NCBI RefSeq assembly: GCF_009617755.1
Contig: NZ_BGZH01000001.1
Coordinates: 310,001-374,000 of the forward strand
Reading direction: 5' to 3'
Length of the DNA: 64,000 bases
From: Marinobacter salsuginis
GTDB lineage: Bacteria; Pseudomonadota; Gammaproteobacteria; Pseudomonadales; Oleiphilaceae
Shown: positions 1 through 10,694 of the stretch, piece after piece
How positions within the stretch are numbered: the first letter of the stretch is position 1
Layout: every line of letters starts with the position of its first letter
Notes under the pieces: model-generated
Databases searched by the model: none
The model's input: only the letters and a program-made list of their open reading frames with translations
Told to the model about the DNA's origin: nothing
Program-made: the position numbers and the translations under genes

Positions 1-1141
<1,141 letters not shown>

Positions 1142-1169
1142 GCTCGCCAAACATCATTTGTAGAATTTT

Positions 1170-1667
1170 ATGGCTGAAAATCAGAAAACCCTCGTCAAAA
1201 TCGACAAGATGGACCGTCGAATCCTCGAACACATCCAGCAGGATGGTTCCCTGACCAACCAGGAACTGGCAGAAAAAGTCGGGTTGTCGCCCTCCCCCTG
1301 CCTTCGGCGAGTCCGGGCTCTTGAGGATGCCGGTATCATTGTCAGAACCGTCACGATTCTCGACCACAAGAAACTCGGCCTCTCGCTGACGGCAATCATC
1401 CTGATCGGGATGGATCGACACACCCCCGAACGTTTTGCAGCGTTTGAAGAGCAGGTAGCCGAATACCCGGAAGTGCAGGAGTGCTACCTGATCACCGGCC
1501 AGGACGCCGATTACATGCTCAAGGTGGTAGTACCGGACATGGACCACTACCACCATTTCCTGCTGAACCGCATCACCCGCATTCAGGGGGTCAGCGGCGT
1601 GCATTCGAGCTTTGTGCTCCGGAGAGTGATCGACAGTACCGCCCTGCCCCTGGGTTATCTCTCCTGA
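1170..1667 (+). CDS. Lrp/AsnC family transcriptional regulator
   Basis: A 165-residue protein of usual Lrp/AsnC size. An N-terminal winged helix (about residues 12-65, with LTNQELAEKVGLSPSPCLRR as recognition region) is followed by a RAM/AsnC effector domain (about 75-155, with the typical YLITGQDADYMLKV strand). Members form octamers or hexadecamers that sense amino acids and bend promoter DNA. It is divergent from leuA across 145 bp. Global Lrp and local branched-chain regulators look alike at this level, so I do not assign a symbol. The ATG at 1170 lies immediately before the conserved start of the domain. Confidence 0.9.
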   Translation: MAENQKTLVKIDKMDRRILEHIQQDGSLTNQELAEKVGLSPSPCLRRVRALEDAGIIVRTVTILDHKKLGLSLTAIILIGMDRHTPERFAAFEEQVAEYPEVQECYLITGQDADYMLKVVVPDMDHYHHFLLNRITRIQGVSGVHSSFVLRRVIDSTALPLGYLS

Positions 1668-1668
1668 T

Positions 1669-2286
1669 TCAGGCTACAAGCTCGCGAACATACGCCCGGG
1701 CCATGCACTTGAGCTCTTCCACCAATTGCCGGCCCTGCGCCTCCGGCAGGGTCACGGCCAGCCGAAGCACAGTGCCCGCAGACCTTGGCAGTAGCAGGCT
1801 CGCAGTCCAGCGCCGGTCTTCCGGAATCTGGGGGCATTCCGCTCGGAGCTTCTCATCCAGGTCGCGGGCGTTGGTATAAAGCTCTCTGAGGTCCAGCTCC
1901 CTGAGTTCCGGCATCGCCTCAACACCACTCCAGATAGCTGAGTAGGCGGGCTCATGACGGTAGAACTCGTAGAACTGATCGATGAGAACATCTACCGCAT
2001 CGACCAGACTCAGTTCCTGCAGACGCTCTCTCAGGGCGCGCTCCATCTTCTCCACATGCTGCTCAGCAATGGCATGAACGATGGCCGCCTTGTTGGGGAA
2101 ATACCGGTACAGCGAAGCGAGGGACATTCCGGACTGCCGGGCAATGGCTGACATACTGACTGCGTCAACGCCGGTCTCGTGAAAAATCATGGCGGCATGG
2201 CGAAGGATGGCGTTGACGCGCTCCCGGCTGCGCGCCTGTACCGGCCGGCGCCGCGGGGCCACATCAATAGATTCGTCGGTCATCAT
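1669..2286 (-). CDS. TetR/AcrR family transcriptional regulator
   Basis: About 205 residues. The N-terminal TetR helix-turn-helix (about residues 15-62) includes the typical SMSAIARQSGMSLASLYRYF stretch; the C-terminal half is a ligand/dimer domain without a signature I recognise. I chose the ATG at 2286; a second ATG follows directly, and an upstream start at 2325 would add 13 unconserved residues. It ends 1 bp from the convergent Lrp-family gene and is divergent from proS. The 124-bp spacer to proS must hold promoters in both directions, so autoregulation there is likely. Target genes are unknown. Confidence 0.85.
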   Translation of the reverse strand: MMTDESIDVAPRRRPVQARSRERVNAILRHAAMIFHETGVDAVSMSAIARQSGMSLASLYRYFPNKAAIVHAIAEQHVEKMERALRERLQELSLVDAVDVLIDQFYEFYRHEPAYSAIWSGVEAMPELRELDLRELYTNARDLDEKLRAECPQIPEDRRWTASLLLPRSAGTVLRLAVTLPEAQGRQLVEELKCMARAYVRELVA

Positions 2287-2410
2287 CTGTACCTTGTGCA
2301 ACAGGCTCCGTACAATAATGGCCACTTTACGACAAATAAAGGCTCCGGCGGGCCAACCGCCGCCTGTCCATTAGTCTAACACTTCAGATTTTTTACAAAC
2401 GGAAGACACG

Positions 2411-4144
2411 ATGCGAGCAAGCCGTTACCTGATTGCCACCCAGAAAGAGACCCCCGCTGACGCCGAGATCATCAGTCACCAGTTGATGTTGCGCGCCGGC
2501 ATGATCCGAAAACTGGCCGCCGGGCTGTACACCTGGTTGCCCATGGGCCTGCGTACTCTGCGTAAGGTTGAGCGGATTGTTCGTGAAGAAATGGATAAGA
2601 GTGGTGCCCAGGAAGTGTTGATGCCGGCGGTCCAACCGGCAGAGCTCTGGGAGGAGTCTGGGCGCTGGACCCAGTACGGCGGCGAACTGCTGCGGATGAA
2701 AGATCGTCATGGCCGGGATTTCTGCTTCGGGCCGACCCATGAAGAGGTAATTACTGACCTGATCCGGAATGAGATCAGCAGCTACAAAGAGCTGCCGGCC
2801 AACTTCTACCAGGTCCAAACCAAGTTCCGGGACGAGCGACGCCCCCGGTTCGGCGTGATGCGGGCCAGGGAATTCCTGATGAAGGATGCCTACTCGTTCC
2901 ACCTTAACCCAGAATCGCTGAACGAAACCTATCAGCTGATGCATCACACCTACTGCGCCATCTTCGACCGTTTCGGTCTGGATTACCGTGCGGTTCAGGC
3001 GGACTCTGGCGCCATTGGCGGCAGTGCGTCCCACGAGTTCCATGTGCTCGCGTCTTCCGGCGAAGATGACATCGTGTTCAGCACAGACAGTGATTACGCG
3101 GCCAACATCGAGAAAGCCGAGGCGGTAGCTCCGAGCGGTACCCGCCCTGCGCCGGCCGAAGAGATGAAGGAAGTTGCCACGCCGGACCAGAAAACCATCG
3201 AGGCGGTGTCAGCGTTGCTGGGCATTGATCCCACTCGCACGGTCAAGACTCTGCTGGTGAAGGCCGAGGCGGACGAAGACGGCAATTCCGGCCTGGTTGC
3301 ACTGGTTCTCCGAGGGGATCACACCCTCAACGAAATCAAGGCCGAAAACCTGGCCGGCGTCGCCGAGCCTCTGACCATGGCCACCGATGAGGAAATCGAA
3401 CAGGCCGTGGGCTGCAAGGCCGGGTCTATCGGCCCGGTAAAGCTCAACTTACCGGTCATTGTTGACCGCAGTGCGGCTCACCTGGCCGACTTTGTCTGCG
3501 GCGCCAACCGTGAAGGTTTCCATCTGACTGGCGTGAACTGGGAGCGAGACGTGGCGCTTGATCGCGTGGAGGACCTGCGCAATGTGGTTGAGGGCGACCC
3601 CAGCCCGGATGGCAAGGGCACTCTGGAGATCCGGCGCGGGATTGAGGTCGGGCATATCTTCAAACTCGGCAACAAATACAGTACCGCCATGAACGCCACG
3701 GTTCTGGATGAGAACGGCAAGACCGTGACCATGGAGATGGGTTGCTACGGCCTCGGCGTTTCCCGGGTTGTTGCTGCAGCCATTGAACAGAACCACGACG
3801 AAAACGGCATCATCTGGCCGGACGCCATTGCGCCTTTCCAGGTGGCCATCGTCACACTGAACGCCCACAAATCACCCACGGTTGCCGAAGCCGGCGAAAA
3901 GCTTTACGAGCAGCTGCGCCAGGCCGGCTACGACGTGCTTCTGGATGACCGGAAAGAGCGTCCGGGTGTGAAGTTTGCCGATATGGAACTCATCGGTATC
4001 CCGCACCGGTTCGTGGTGTCCGAACGCGGTCTGGCTGCCGGTACGCTTGAGTACAAAGGCCGGAGGGATGCGGAGAAACAGGATGTGCCGGTGGCTGAAG
4101 CGCTGCCCTTCCTGGTAAACGCCTCGCCTCGCAAAGGGCTTTAA
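2411..4144 (+). CDS. proS: Prolyl-tRNA synthetase (bacterial type)
   Basis: Charges tRNA-Pro with proline. At 577 residues it matches the bacterial class (E. coli about 572). The N-terminal class II catalytic core includes the motif 2 region ([20 protein letters not shown]). The inserted editing domain (INS, about residues 225-405) hydrolyses mischarged Ala-tRNA-Pro. A second catalytic segment with motif 3 ([10 protein letters not shown]) and a C-terminal anticodon-binding domain follow. The ATG at 2411 gives the conserved start [15 protein letters not shown]. It is transcribed alone and closed by a strong intrinsic terminator just after the stop. Confidence 0.97.
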   Translation: MRASRYLIATQKETPADAEIISHQLMLRAGMIRKLAAGLYTWLPMGLRTLRKVERIVREEMDKSGAQEVLMPAVQPAELWEESGRWTQYGGELLRMKDRHGRDFCFGPTHEEVITDLIRNEISSYKELPANFYQVQTKFRDERRPRFGVMRAREFLMKDAYSFHLNPESLNETYQLMHHTYCAIFDRFGLDYRAVQADSGAIGGSASHEFHVLASSGEDDIVFSTDSDYAANIEKAEAVAPSGTRPAPAEEMKEVATPDQKTIEAVSALLGIDPTRTVKTLLVKAEADEDGNSGLVALVLRGDHTLNEIKAENLAGVAEPLTMATDEEIEQAVGCKAGSIGPVKLNLPVIVDRSAAHLADFVCGANREGFHLTGVNWERDVALDRVEDLRNVVEGDPSPDGKGTLEIRRGIEVGHIFKLGNKYSTAMNATVLDENGKTVTMEMGCYGLGVSRVVAAAIEQNHDENGIIWPDAIAPFQVAIVTLNAHKSPTVAEAGEKLYEQLRQAGYDVLLDDRKERPGVKFADMELIGIPHRFVVSERGLAAGTLEYKGRRDAEKQDVPVAEALPFLVNASPRKGL

Positions 4145-4170
4145 CCACATGCCCGCCGCCGGCGGGCGAA

Positions 4171-4217
4171 CCTCTGACGGCACCCGGCTGCAAGGGTGCT
4201 GTCAGGGGTTTTCTTTT
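4171..4217 (+). terminator. Intrinsic terminator of proS, overlapping the murB stop
   Basis: A 15-bp stem (4171-4185 with 4194-4208, two G-T wobbles) with an 8-nt loop is followed by TTTTCTTTT. The T-tract is on the plus strand only, so it acts on proS. The right arm covers the murB stop codon (4202-4204), so the end of murB is built from terminator sequence. A second, smaller GC hairpin without a T-tract precedes it at 4151-4167. Confidence 0.85.
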
Positions 4218-5248
4218 CCCGTACCACCCACGATTCCCGGTTCAAGTTCCAAAGTGACTCCGAACCGCCCCGCCACGGATTGACGAATTTTCTCAGCAAG
4301 CTTGAGTATGTCGGCCCCAGTGCCGCCCGAATGGTTAATCAAAACCAGAGCCTGCCGGTTATGAACGCCCACCCGGGCATTGCGGAAACCCTTCCAGCCA
4401 CTTTGATCAATGAGCCAGGCCGCCGCCAGTTTGACGCCCTGCTCCTGAGGATAAGCCACAATATCGGGGTTACGTTCCCTGAGAGATTCAAACGTTGCGC
4501 TATCCACCACCGGGTTTTTGAAGAAACTTCCGGCGTTAGGAATGATGTCTGGATCCGGCAGCTTGCGGCGACGGATTGCCATCACAGCCTCCGCCACGTG
4601 CAACGGGCCAAGAGCGGTTTCCGCCGTATCAGCAAGGTATTCCTCCAGATCCCGATACCCGAGCACAAGGGGCCGCGTGCGCGACAGAGCCAGACGAATT
4701 TCAGTGATGACGTAACGGCCCGGAGTCTGTTTGAACAGGCTGTCGCGGTAAGCGAACCGGCACTCCGCGTTCTCGAGAACGACCAGCTCACCAGTCTTGC
4801 GGTCCAGGGCTGTAACCGATTCAAGACAATCGCAGAGTTCGACCCCGTAAGCACCAATATTCTGGACCGGAGCGGCACCCGCCGTTCCGGGAATCAGCGC
4901 AAGATTTTCAATGCCGCGATAACCGGCACGGGTGGCATATAGGACCGCCTCATGCCAGTTCTCACCTGCGCCGAGAACCAGGGTAGCCTTGTGATCTTCA
5001 ATGTGCTCCCAGCGGCGACCACGAATGGCCAGGCGAACCACCAGCCCCGAAAAATCACCCGCGAATACTAGGTTGCTTCCACCACCGAGAATCAGCACTT
5101 CCAGGTCTTCGGAGGCAGCCCAGTTTAGAGACTGGACCAGCTCATCGGAGGTGTGAACCTTCACATAAAAACGAGCCCTGGCGGGCACATGTAGGGTGTT
5201 CAGTGCCTCCAGCTCGACGTTTTCCTGGATTTCCGGCCGCTGCTTCAA
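4202..5248 (-). CDS. murB: UDP-N-acetylenolpyruvoylglucosamine reductase
   Basis: NADPH- and FAD-dependent reduction that yields UDP-MurNAc, the second committed step of peptidoglycan synthesis. The 348 residues fit the E. coli-like type I enzyme. The FAD-binding motif GGGSNLV starts at residue 55, followed by GIENLALIPGTAGAAPVQN near 112-130, the conserved Arg168, and the catalytic serine at Ser241 in AGSFFKNP. The start is TTG at 5248, overlapping the TGA of the upstream phosphatase gene, with a GGGGG-containing ribosome site; no in-frame ATG lies nearby. It is the last gene of the envelope operon that begins with exbB. Confidence 0.95.
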   Translation of the reverse strand: MKQRPEIQENVELEALNTLHVPARARFYVKVHTSDELVQSLNWAASEDLEVLILGGGSNLVFAGDFSGLVVRLAIRGRRWEHIEDHKATLVLGAGENWHEAVLYATRAGYRGIENLALIPGTAGAAPVQNIGAYGVELCDCLESVTALDRKTGELVVLENAECRFAYRDSLFKQTPGRYVITEIRLALSRTRPLVLGYRDLEEYLADTAETALGPLHVAEAVMAIRRRKLPDPDIIPNAGSFFKNPVVDSATFESLRERNPDIVAYPQEQGVKLAAAWLIDQSGWKGFRNARVGVHNRQALVLINHSGGTGADILKLAEKIRQSVAGRFGVTLELEPGIVGGTGKENP

Positions 5249-5724
5249 GCCAGGCGCCCCCGGATATCCGCCAGCAGGCCTTCGCCAGCCTCGTTTATCA
5301 GATCCAACACGGTTTCGAACCCTTCCTCACCGCCGTAATAGGGATCTGGCACTTCGTGATGGGCCGAGCGGCCATACTCCAGAAATAGCGCTGGCCGGGT
5401 GCCGCCGTTCTGGTGCCAGACATCCTTGATGTCGGCAAGATTCTGGCGATCCATGACTAGTACGTAGTCAAAGGTATCGAGATCCTCCGGACTGAACTGA
5501 CGTGCCCGCAATCCGCTGATATCGATACCCCGGCGCAGGGCAGCCTCCTGGGCGCGGGTATCCGGGCTCTTGCCAATATGCCAGTGTCCGGTGCCACACG
5601 AGTCGATGTATATCTGATCCGCGAGTCCGGCTTGCGCGACCAGGGAACGAAACACACCCTCGGCAGTGGGCGAGCGACAGATGTTCCCCAGACAAACAAA
5701 AAGCACCTTTACCGGTTCAGCCAT
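5245..5724 (-). CDS. Low-molecular-weight protein-tyrosine phosphatase
   Basis: A 159-residue member of the LMW-PTP/arsenate reductase fold. The P-loop CLGNICRS places the nucleophile at Cys11 and the phosphate-binding Arg at Arg17; the general acid Asp127 sits in DPYYGG. Such enzymes dephosphorylate tyrosine kinases in exopolysaccharide systems, but several have other roles, and no tyrosine kinase gene is nearby. I chose the ATG at 5724, directly before the conserved [11 protein letters not shown]; an upstream frame start at 5790 would lie inside kdsB. It overlaps kdsB by 8 bp and murB at a TTGA junction, so it is translationally coupled to both. Confidence 0.9.
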   Translation of the reverse strand: MAEPVKVLFVCLGNICRSPTAEGVFRSLVAQAGLADQIYIDSCGTGHWHIGKSPDTRAQEAALRRGIDISGLRARQFSPEDLDTFDYVLVMDRQNLADIKDVWHQNGGTRPALFLEYGRSAHHEVPDPYYGGEEGFETVLDLINEAGEGLLADIRGRLA

Positions 5725-6511
5725 GGTCGATCTCTCTCCTTTCCAGCCAGTGGCGCACCCTTTGCAGATCAGCCTCTGTATCAATGCCACCCTGCGGGTT
5801 CACGGCGGCCACATCCACATGGATCCTGGCGCCATTGTATAGCGCCCGCAACTGTTCCAGTGATTCGGTAACCTCTGTAGGGGCTGGCGCCCAGCTCACA
5901 AACTCACCAAGAACCGACGCGCGATAGCCGTAAATGCCAATGTGCCGGAAATACCCGATGTTGTCTGGCAGAGACCTGTCGACGCCCGTCAACGGTGTTC
6001 CTTCCTGCCACTGGTCCCGGGCCCACGGAATCGGCGCGCGGCTGAAATAGTGCGCCATCCCCTGGTGATCAAACACCACCTTTACAATGTTGGGATTGAA
6101 GACCTGCTCCGGGTCATGGATTCGTTCACACAGGGTTGCAATTGCGGCTTCCGGATGAAACTCAAGGTTGTCTGCCACCTGATTGATCAGTTCCGGTGGA
6201 ATCAGTGGCTCGTCGCCCTGAACGTTGACTACCCGGTGGTCGGCTGCAAACCCGAGTTCCCGAGCGACTTCTTCGAGGCGGTCAGTGCCACTGGCGTGAT
6301 GGGGGGATGTCATGACCACCTCGGCACCGAAGCCTTCGCAAGCGGAGCGGATTCGTTCATCGTCGGTGGCCACAACCACCCGGTCTGCCCGGCTTTCCGC
6401 AGCACGCTCACAAACGTGCTGGATCATGGGCTTTCCGGCAATGTCCGCCAGCGGCTTTCCTGGCAGACGACTGGAGGCATAGCGAGCCGGAATCACAACG
6501 GTAAAAGACAT
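5717..6511 (-). CDS. kdsB: CMP-KDO synthetase (3-deoxy-manno-octulosonate cytidylyltransferase)
   Basis: Activates KDO with CTP to CMP-KDO for transfer onto lipid A, in the cytosol. The 264 residues carry the N-terminal nucleotide-binding signature [12 protein letters not shown] (residues about 9-20) and the [10 protein letters not shown] segment near residue 98-107 that holds the catalytic aspartate. The ATG at 6511 starts [14 protein letters not shown] as expected. It sits between a Trm112-like gene and the phosphatase in the lipid A/KDO operon, the same grouping as lpxK-ycaR-kdsB in E. coli. Confidence 0.96.
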   Translation of the reverse strand: MSFTVVIPARYASSRLPGKPLADIAGKPMIQHVCERAAESRADRVVVATDDERIRSACEGFGAEVVMTSPHHASGTDRLEEVARELGFAADHRVVNVQGDEPLIPPELINQVADNLEFHPEAAIATLCERIHDPEQVFNPNIVKVVFDHQGMAHYFSRAPIPWARDQWQEGTPLTGVDRSLPDNIGYFRHIGIYGYRASVLGEFVSWAPAPTEVTESLEQLRALYNGARIHVDVAAVNPQGGIDTEADLQRVRHWLERREIDHG

Positions 6512-6538
6512 GACGTAACTACCCCGGTGGACTTGGGT

Positions 6539-6727
6539 TTAGCGCTTGTGCAGACGCTCATCGGTGGACAGGGTCCGGGCCTCTGTGGCCAGCATTACAG
6601 GAATTCCCTCACGGATCGGGAATGCCATGGCGTCCTGGTAACAGACCAGCTCGGTTCTGTCCTCGTTGAGCTTCAGATCGCCCTTGCACACTGGACAGGC
6701 CAGCATTGCCAACAGTTTCTTATCCAT
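6539..6727 (-). CDS. Trm112/YcaR family small zinc-ribbon-like protein
   Basis: A 62-residue protein of the YcaR/Trm112 family ([18 protein letters not shown] start). CPVCK at residues 11-15 supplies one cysteine pair; the second is reduced to a single Cys in ELVCYQD. In eukaryotes and archaea Trm112 activates methyltransferases. The bacterial protein is nearly always encoded between lpxK and kdsB, as here, but its job is not established. The gap to lpxK is only 19 bp. Confidence 0.88.
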   Translation of the reverse strand: MDKKLLAMLACPVCKGDLKLNEDRTELVCYQDAMAFPIREGIPVMLATEARTLSTDERLHKR

Positions 6728-6746
6728 CTTGCTTACTCACTTGAAA

Positions 6747-7793
6747 TCACGAAGTTATAGGCTCGGAACACAGACGAACCCGGGCCAGAAACGCATCCCG
6801 GAACGGCCCCGGCAACCTGGCCTCGACCACCAGGCTCCACGCATTCTCGGGCGCGAACTCCCGGCATTTCACCGCATCCTTTGCCGTCATGACAATCCAT
6901 TCATCGGTCTCGGTTGTCAGATCCTCCGGGCGGAACCGGTGATGATCCGGAAAAGCCGACTCGGTCACCGAAGCACCCAGCGCCCTGAGCGTATCGAAAA
7001 ACCGGGCCGGATTGCCGATACCCGCAACCGCCTTAACCGTTTTTCCCTTCAGGTCGCCCACAGCTCTGGACGCCCCCGATTTGAGGTGGACCAAGGTCGT
7101 CGGCTCCAGAACCATGGAATAGATGGCCGGATGGTCAACGCCGGCAAAGCTCTCCAGAGCCTGCTCCGGGAGCTGCTTGTCATTTACGATAACAAAATCC
7201 ACGGAAGCGAGCCGGGAAACCGGCTCTCGCAGGGGACCAACCGGGATCAGGGCGCCGTTGCCGATGCCACGCTGCCCATCAAATACCGATAGCTCAAGAT
7301 CCCTGGGCAGTTTGTAATGCTGGAGCCCATCGTCGCAGATCAGCACATCACCGAGGTTGTTCTCGAGAGCGTAATCGGCTGCGCGTCGCCGGCGAGGATC
7401 AACCACGACCGGGCAACCGGTGCTGAGCGCCAGCATGACCGGCTCATCACCGGCTTTGACGGGGCTGGTATCCGCCGTGACTTCAAGAGGGTATTGGCCC
7501 GCATCACCGCCATACCCCCTACTGAGGATCACTGGCCGCCAGCCAGCAGATGCCAGTTCAGAGACCAGCCAGGCGGTGAGCGGCGACTTCCCGGTTCCGC
7601 CTGCGGTGATATTGCCAACCACAATCACCGGAACGGGCAGTGAGGCATCCCGTGCTTCCCAGGCCGCGCGGCGACGAGCCTCGGCGATGCTTCGGTACAG
7701 CCAGGACAACGGCGTCAGAAAAAACAAGGGCCGTTTGCTGCCATACCAGAGACGTTCAACCAGCGAACTCAGGGCGGATTTCACCCCACTCAT
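6747..7793 (-). CDS. lpxK: Tetraacyldisaccharide 4'-kinase
   Basis: Phosphorylates the 4' position of the lipid A disaccharide precursor to give lipid IVA, at the inner face of the inner membrane. The protein has 348 residues, slightly longer than in E. coli. An N-terminal amphipathic and partly hydrophobic segment (about 20-35) is followed by the LpxK-type P-loop GNITAGGTGKSP at residues 60-71. Further conserved blocks are ILSRGYGG and ICDDGLQHYKL. The ATG at 7793 overlaps the msbA stop as ATGA, so the flippase and kinase are coupled. Synteny with msbA and kdsB makes the assignment secure. Confidence 0.96.
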   Translation of the reverse strand: MSGVKSALSSLVERLWYGSKRPLFFLTPLSWLYRSIAEARRRAAWEARDASLPVPVIVVGNITAGGTGKSPLTAWLVSELASAGWRPVILSRGYGGDAGQYPLEVTADTSPVKAGDEPVMLALSTGCPVVVDPRRRRAADYALENNLGDVLICDDGLQHYKLPRDLELSVFDGQRGIGNGALIPVGPLREPVSRLASVDFVIVNDKQLPEQALESFAGVDHPAIYSMVLEPTTLVHLKSGASRAVGDLKGKTVKAVAGIGNPARFFDTLRALGASVTESAFPDHHRFRPEDLTTETDEWIVMTAKDAVKCREFAPENAWSLVVEARLPGPFRDAFLARVRLCSEPITS

Positions 7794-9568
7794 GGCTGCT
7801 CGCTGAACTGCATCTGGTGAAGTTGCGCGTAAGCGCCGCCAGCCGCAAGGAGTTCGTCATGGCGCCCGGACTCTGCAATGCGTCCGTTATCCATCACCAG
7901 AATCCTGTCGGCTTTCTCGATAGTGGAAAGGCGATGGGCGATGACCAGTGTGGTACGGCCCTGCATCACCGTTTCCAGCGCCTCCTGGATATGGCGTTCA
8001 GATTCAGTATCCAGCGCCGAAGTGGCCTCATCAAGGATCAGAATCGGTGCATTCTTCAGCAGTGCCCGGGCGATGGCCAGCCTCTGCCGCTGCCCACCCG
8101 AGAGCATTACACCGTTATCGCCGATCATGGTGTCCAGGCCTTCGGGCATGCGGTCGATGAACTCGAGAGCATGGGCCTTGGCGGCGGCTTCCCGAATTTC
8201 CTCGGGGCTGCAATCTCTCAGCGCACCATAGGCGATGTTGGCAGCGATGGTGTCGTTGAACAGAACAACGTTCTGGGTGACCAGCGCGATCTGTTTCCGC
8301 AGGGCTTTCAGGGAAAAATCACGGAGCGAATGGCCGTCGATCCGGATGTCGCCGCCGGTATACTCGTAGAACCTCGGCAACAGACTCACCAGCGTGGACT
8401 TTCCGCTCCCGGAGCGACCGACCAGAGCCACGCTCTGCCCTGCCGGAATGCTCAATGAGATGCCTTCCAGAACATTGTCCAACTGATCACGGTAACTGAA
8501 CGCGACGTTATCAAACTCGATATCGCCATCAACGCGATCCGGTGCGTAAGTGCCCGGATCCTGCTCCGGGGATTCATCAATGGTTTCGAAGACATCGTAG
8601 GCCGCAGCAACACCCTTCTGAATCTTTGCGTGGACCGAGGTCACCTGCCGGATGGGCTTTGCCATGGTGGTCGCAGCCGTAATAAAAGCAACCAGTTGCC
8701 CCGTGGTCATTTCGCCACGGATTTCCGGCGCCAGCATCATCCAGACCAGACCGGCAATGGCAATGGCCACCAGCACCTGAATCACCGGAACACTGATCGC
8801 CTGAGTCGATGCCATCTTCAGACTTTGCTTGAGGTTCTTTTCATTAACCTCCTGAAAACGCTGACGTTCGTAATCCTCGCCACCAAAAGTCCGAACAACC
8901 CGGTAGCCAGTAATCGATTCCGAGGCCACGTGGGTGATGTCGCCCATGGACCCCTGGATGCGCTTGCTGATCTTGCGAAAACGCTTGCTGGCATAGCTGA
9001 CAACGGCGGCAATAAGTGGCCCTACTGCCAGGAAAATCAGCGTGAGTTTCCAGTTGGTGTAGAACATGTAGCCCAGCAGACCAACGATGGTCAGGCCTTC
9101 GCGAAGCGTGATGGTCACAGCGTTGGTCGTGGCCTCCGCCACCTGCTCCACGTTGAAGGTAAGCTTGGAGACCAGGCGCCCGGCTGCATTGTCGTCAAAG
9201 TAGCGGGAGGGCAAGGTCATCAGGCGATCAAATACATCGTTGCGTAGTGCATTGATGACCTGGCGACCGACATAGCTGATGAAATACTGGCTCAGGAAGG
9301 TGCCCAGGCCCCGGAATGCAAACACCCCTACTATGACCAGGGTGAGCATCAGGCGGTTCTGGTCGGTGGGGTTCTCGATGGCGGCAATGACGTATTCCAT
9401 CGCAGCCGCCATGCCGGTTGAGGCGGCGGCATAGATGATGTTGCCGAGTACCGCCAGGGAGAACGCCAGGAGGAACGGCTTAACATAGGCAAGCAGGCGC
9501 TTGTAGGTTTCCCAACTACCTGCCGGTAACCCGGCCGAGGGGTCGGGCAGAGGCTCGGTTACCTTCAC
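7790..9568 (-). CDS. msbA: Lipid A export ABC transporter, MsbA
   Basis: Homodimeric ABC flippase that moves core-lipid A across the inner membrane. The 592 residues hold a six-helix exporter domain (about 30-325) and a nucleotide-binding domain with Walker A GRSGSGKSTL near residue 385, signature LSGGQRQRLAIARAL near 490 and Walker B ILILDEATSALD. The start is GTG at 9568 in a GTGA overlap with the exbD stop. As far as I recall, P. aeruginosa carries msbA elsewhere while keeping exbD-lpxK adjacent; here it sits between them, as msbA-lpxK does in E. coli. Confidence 0.95.
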   Translation of the reverse strand: MKVTEPLPDPSAGLPAGSWETYKRLLAYVKPFLLAFSLAVLGNIIYAAASTGMAAAMEYVIAAIENPTDQNRLMLTLVIVGVFAFRGLGTFLSQYFISYVGRQVINALRNDVFDRLMTLPSRYFDDNAAGRLVSKLTFNVEQVAEATTNAVTITLREGLTIVGLLGYMFYTNWKLTLIFLAVGPLIAAVVSYASKRFRKISKRIQGSMGDITHVASESITGYRVVRTFGGEDYERQRFQEVNEKNLKQSLKMASTQAISVPVIQVLVAIAIAGLVWMMLAPEIRGEMTTGQLVAFITAATTMAKPIRQVTSVHAKIQKGVAAAYDVFETIDESPEQDPGTYAPDRVDGDIEFDNVAFSYRDQLDNVLEGISLSIPAGQSVALVGRSGSGKSTLVSLLPRFYEYTGGDIRIDGHSLRDFSLKALRKQIALVTQNVVLFNDTIAANIAYGALRDCSPEEIREAAAKAHALEFIDRMPEGLDTMIGDNGVMLSGGQRQRLAIARALLKNAPILILDEATSALDTESERHIQEALETVMQGRTTLVIAHRLSTIEKADRILVMDNGRIAESGRHDELLAAGGAYAQLHQMQFSEQP

Positions 9569-9990
9569 GGGCTCTCAGCCTCCCGCTCAGTGGTAATGCT
9601 GAGCTTGGCGAATCCCAGCCGCCCGGCGACATCCATGGCCCGAACCACAAACTCGTGGGGAGTGCGGGCATCGGCGGTGATAATGAACGGGAGCGAATTG
9701 TTGCCCTCAGCCAGCTCACGCACACCCCGCTCAAGGGTCTCGCGCCGATTGTTGACCAGCGTCCGGTCATTCAGGATGTATTGCCCCTCGGCATTGATCA
9801 CCACGTCAATCTGCTGGACTTCCGACGCCGGCGCGGGCTCGCCACTGGCCTCGGGAAGCTCCACCTGCAAATGGCTTTCCCGTGTAAAGGTTGTGGAAAC
9901 CATGAAGAAAATCAGCAGCAGGAACACCACGTCAATCAATGGTGTCAGGTCTACCCCGACTTCCTGGCTTCTCTGGCGCTTGAACTTCAC
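9565..9990 (-). CDS. exbD: ExbD/TolR family biopolymer transport protein
   Basis: A 141-residue inner-membrane protein with one N-terminal helix (about residues 15-37) bearing the conserved aspartate in LTPLIDVVFLLLIFF, the proton-path residue of the ExbD/TolR family, followed by a periplasmic domain. It works with the ExbB-like neighbour to use proton motive force. The start is GTG at 9990, 5 bp after exbB. No tonB is present and the pair heads a lipid A operon, so its role may be envelope-related rather than siderophore uptake; that is inference from context. Confidence 0.9.
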   Translation of the reverse strand: MKFKRQRSQEVGVDLTPLIDVVFLLLIFFMVSTTFTRESHLQVELPEASGEPAPASEVQQIDVVINAEGQYILNDRTLVNNRRETLERGVRELAEGNNSLPFIITADARTPHEFVVRAMDVAGRLGFAKLSITTEREAESP

Positions 9991-9995
9991 GGCGT

Positions 9996-10622
9996 TCAGG
10001 CTCCTTCCACGTCGATTTCGCGGTCTCCGTGTACTACCTCAACCAGCTTGATGGCTTCCTGCTCCATACCGACAACCAGCTCATCCACCCGGCGGATGAA
10101 ATAGCGATGGCAGATCAGCGCCGGAATGGCCACGCTCAGACCGGCAGCCGTGGTGATCAGCGCCTCGGAGATACCGCCCGCCAGGTTACCCGCGTTGCCG
10201 ACCCCGGCCAGCTGGATCTCGGCAAACACCTTGATCATGCCAATAACGGTGCCCAGAAGACCCAGCAGAGGGGTAATGGTTGCCACAGTACCCAGAGGGT
10301 TCAGGAAGCGCTCGAGATCATGAATGACCTGGCTGGCCTCGTGCTCGATGCTCTCTTTCATGATTTCGCGGCCATGCTTTGCGTTGAGCAGGCCACCGGC
10401 CAGAATCCGACCCAGGGGCGAGGAACCCTGCAGGGCTTTCAGCTTCCGGCCATTGAGTTCTTTTTTCTTGATCCAGCGCCATAATTCGTTAATGGTCTGG
10501 GGAGGCGCTACCCTGGAAGCGCGAAGAGTCCAGATACGCTCCAGAATGATGGCCAGCGCCAGAATGGAACAGGCAACAATTGGCACCATCAGAATGCCAC
10601 CGGCTTTCAACAGCTCGAACAC
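9996..10622 (-). CDS. exbB: ExbB/TolQ/MotA-family proton channel protein
   Basis: A 208-residue inner-membrane protein with three predicted helices (about 10-32, 105-130, 150-175), the last two in the conserved block with TPLLGLLGTVIGMI and ALITTAAGLSVAIPALI. It forms the pentameric stator around ExbD. The start is GTG at 10622, preceded by an AGGGAGA ribosome site. It is the first gene of the minus-strand run exbB-exbD-msbA-lpxK-Trm112-kdsB-phosphatase-murB. The 72-bp gap upstream, after comEC, could hold the operon promoter. Confidence 0.9.
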   Translation of the reverse strand: MFELLKAGGILMVPIVACSILALAIILERIWTLRASRVAPPQTINELWRWIKKKELNGRKLKALQGSSPLGRILAGGLLNAKHGREIMKESIEHEASQVIHDLERFLNPLGTVATITPLLGLLGTVIGMIKVFAEIQLAGVGNAGNLAGGISEALITTAAGLSVAIPALICHRYFIRRVDELVVGMEQEAIKLVEVVHGDREIDVEGA

Positions 10623-10694
10623 GCTTGGTCTCCCTCATTGTTTGCAAGCCGCGCTACTTTAGCATAGCTACCGGTGGAGGCCACACCTGCAATG

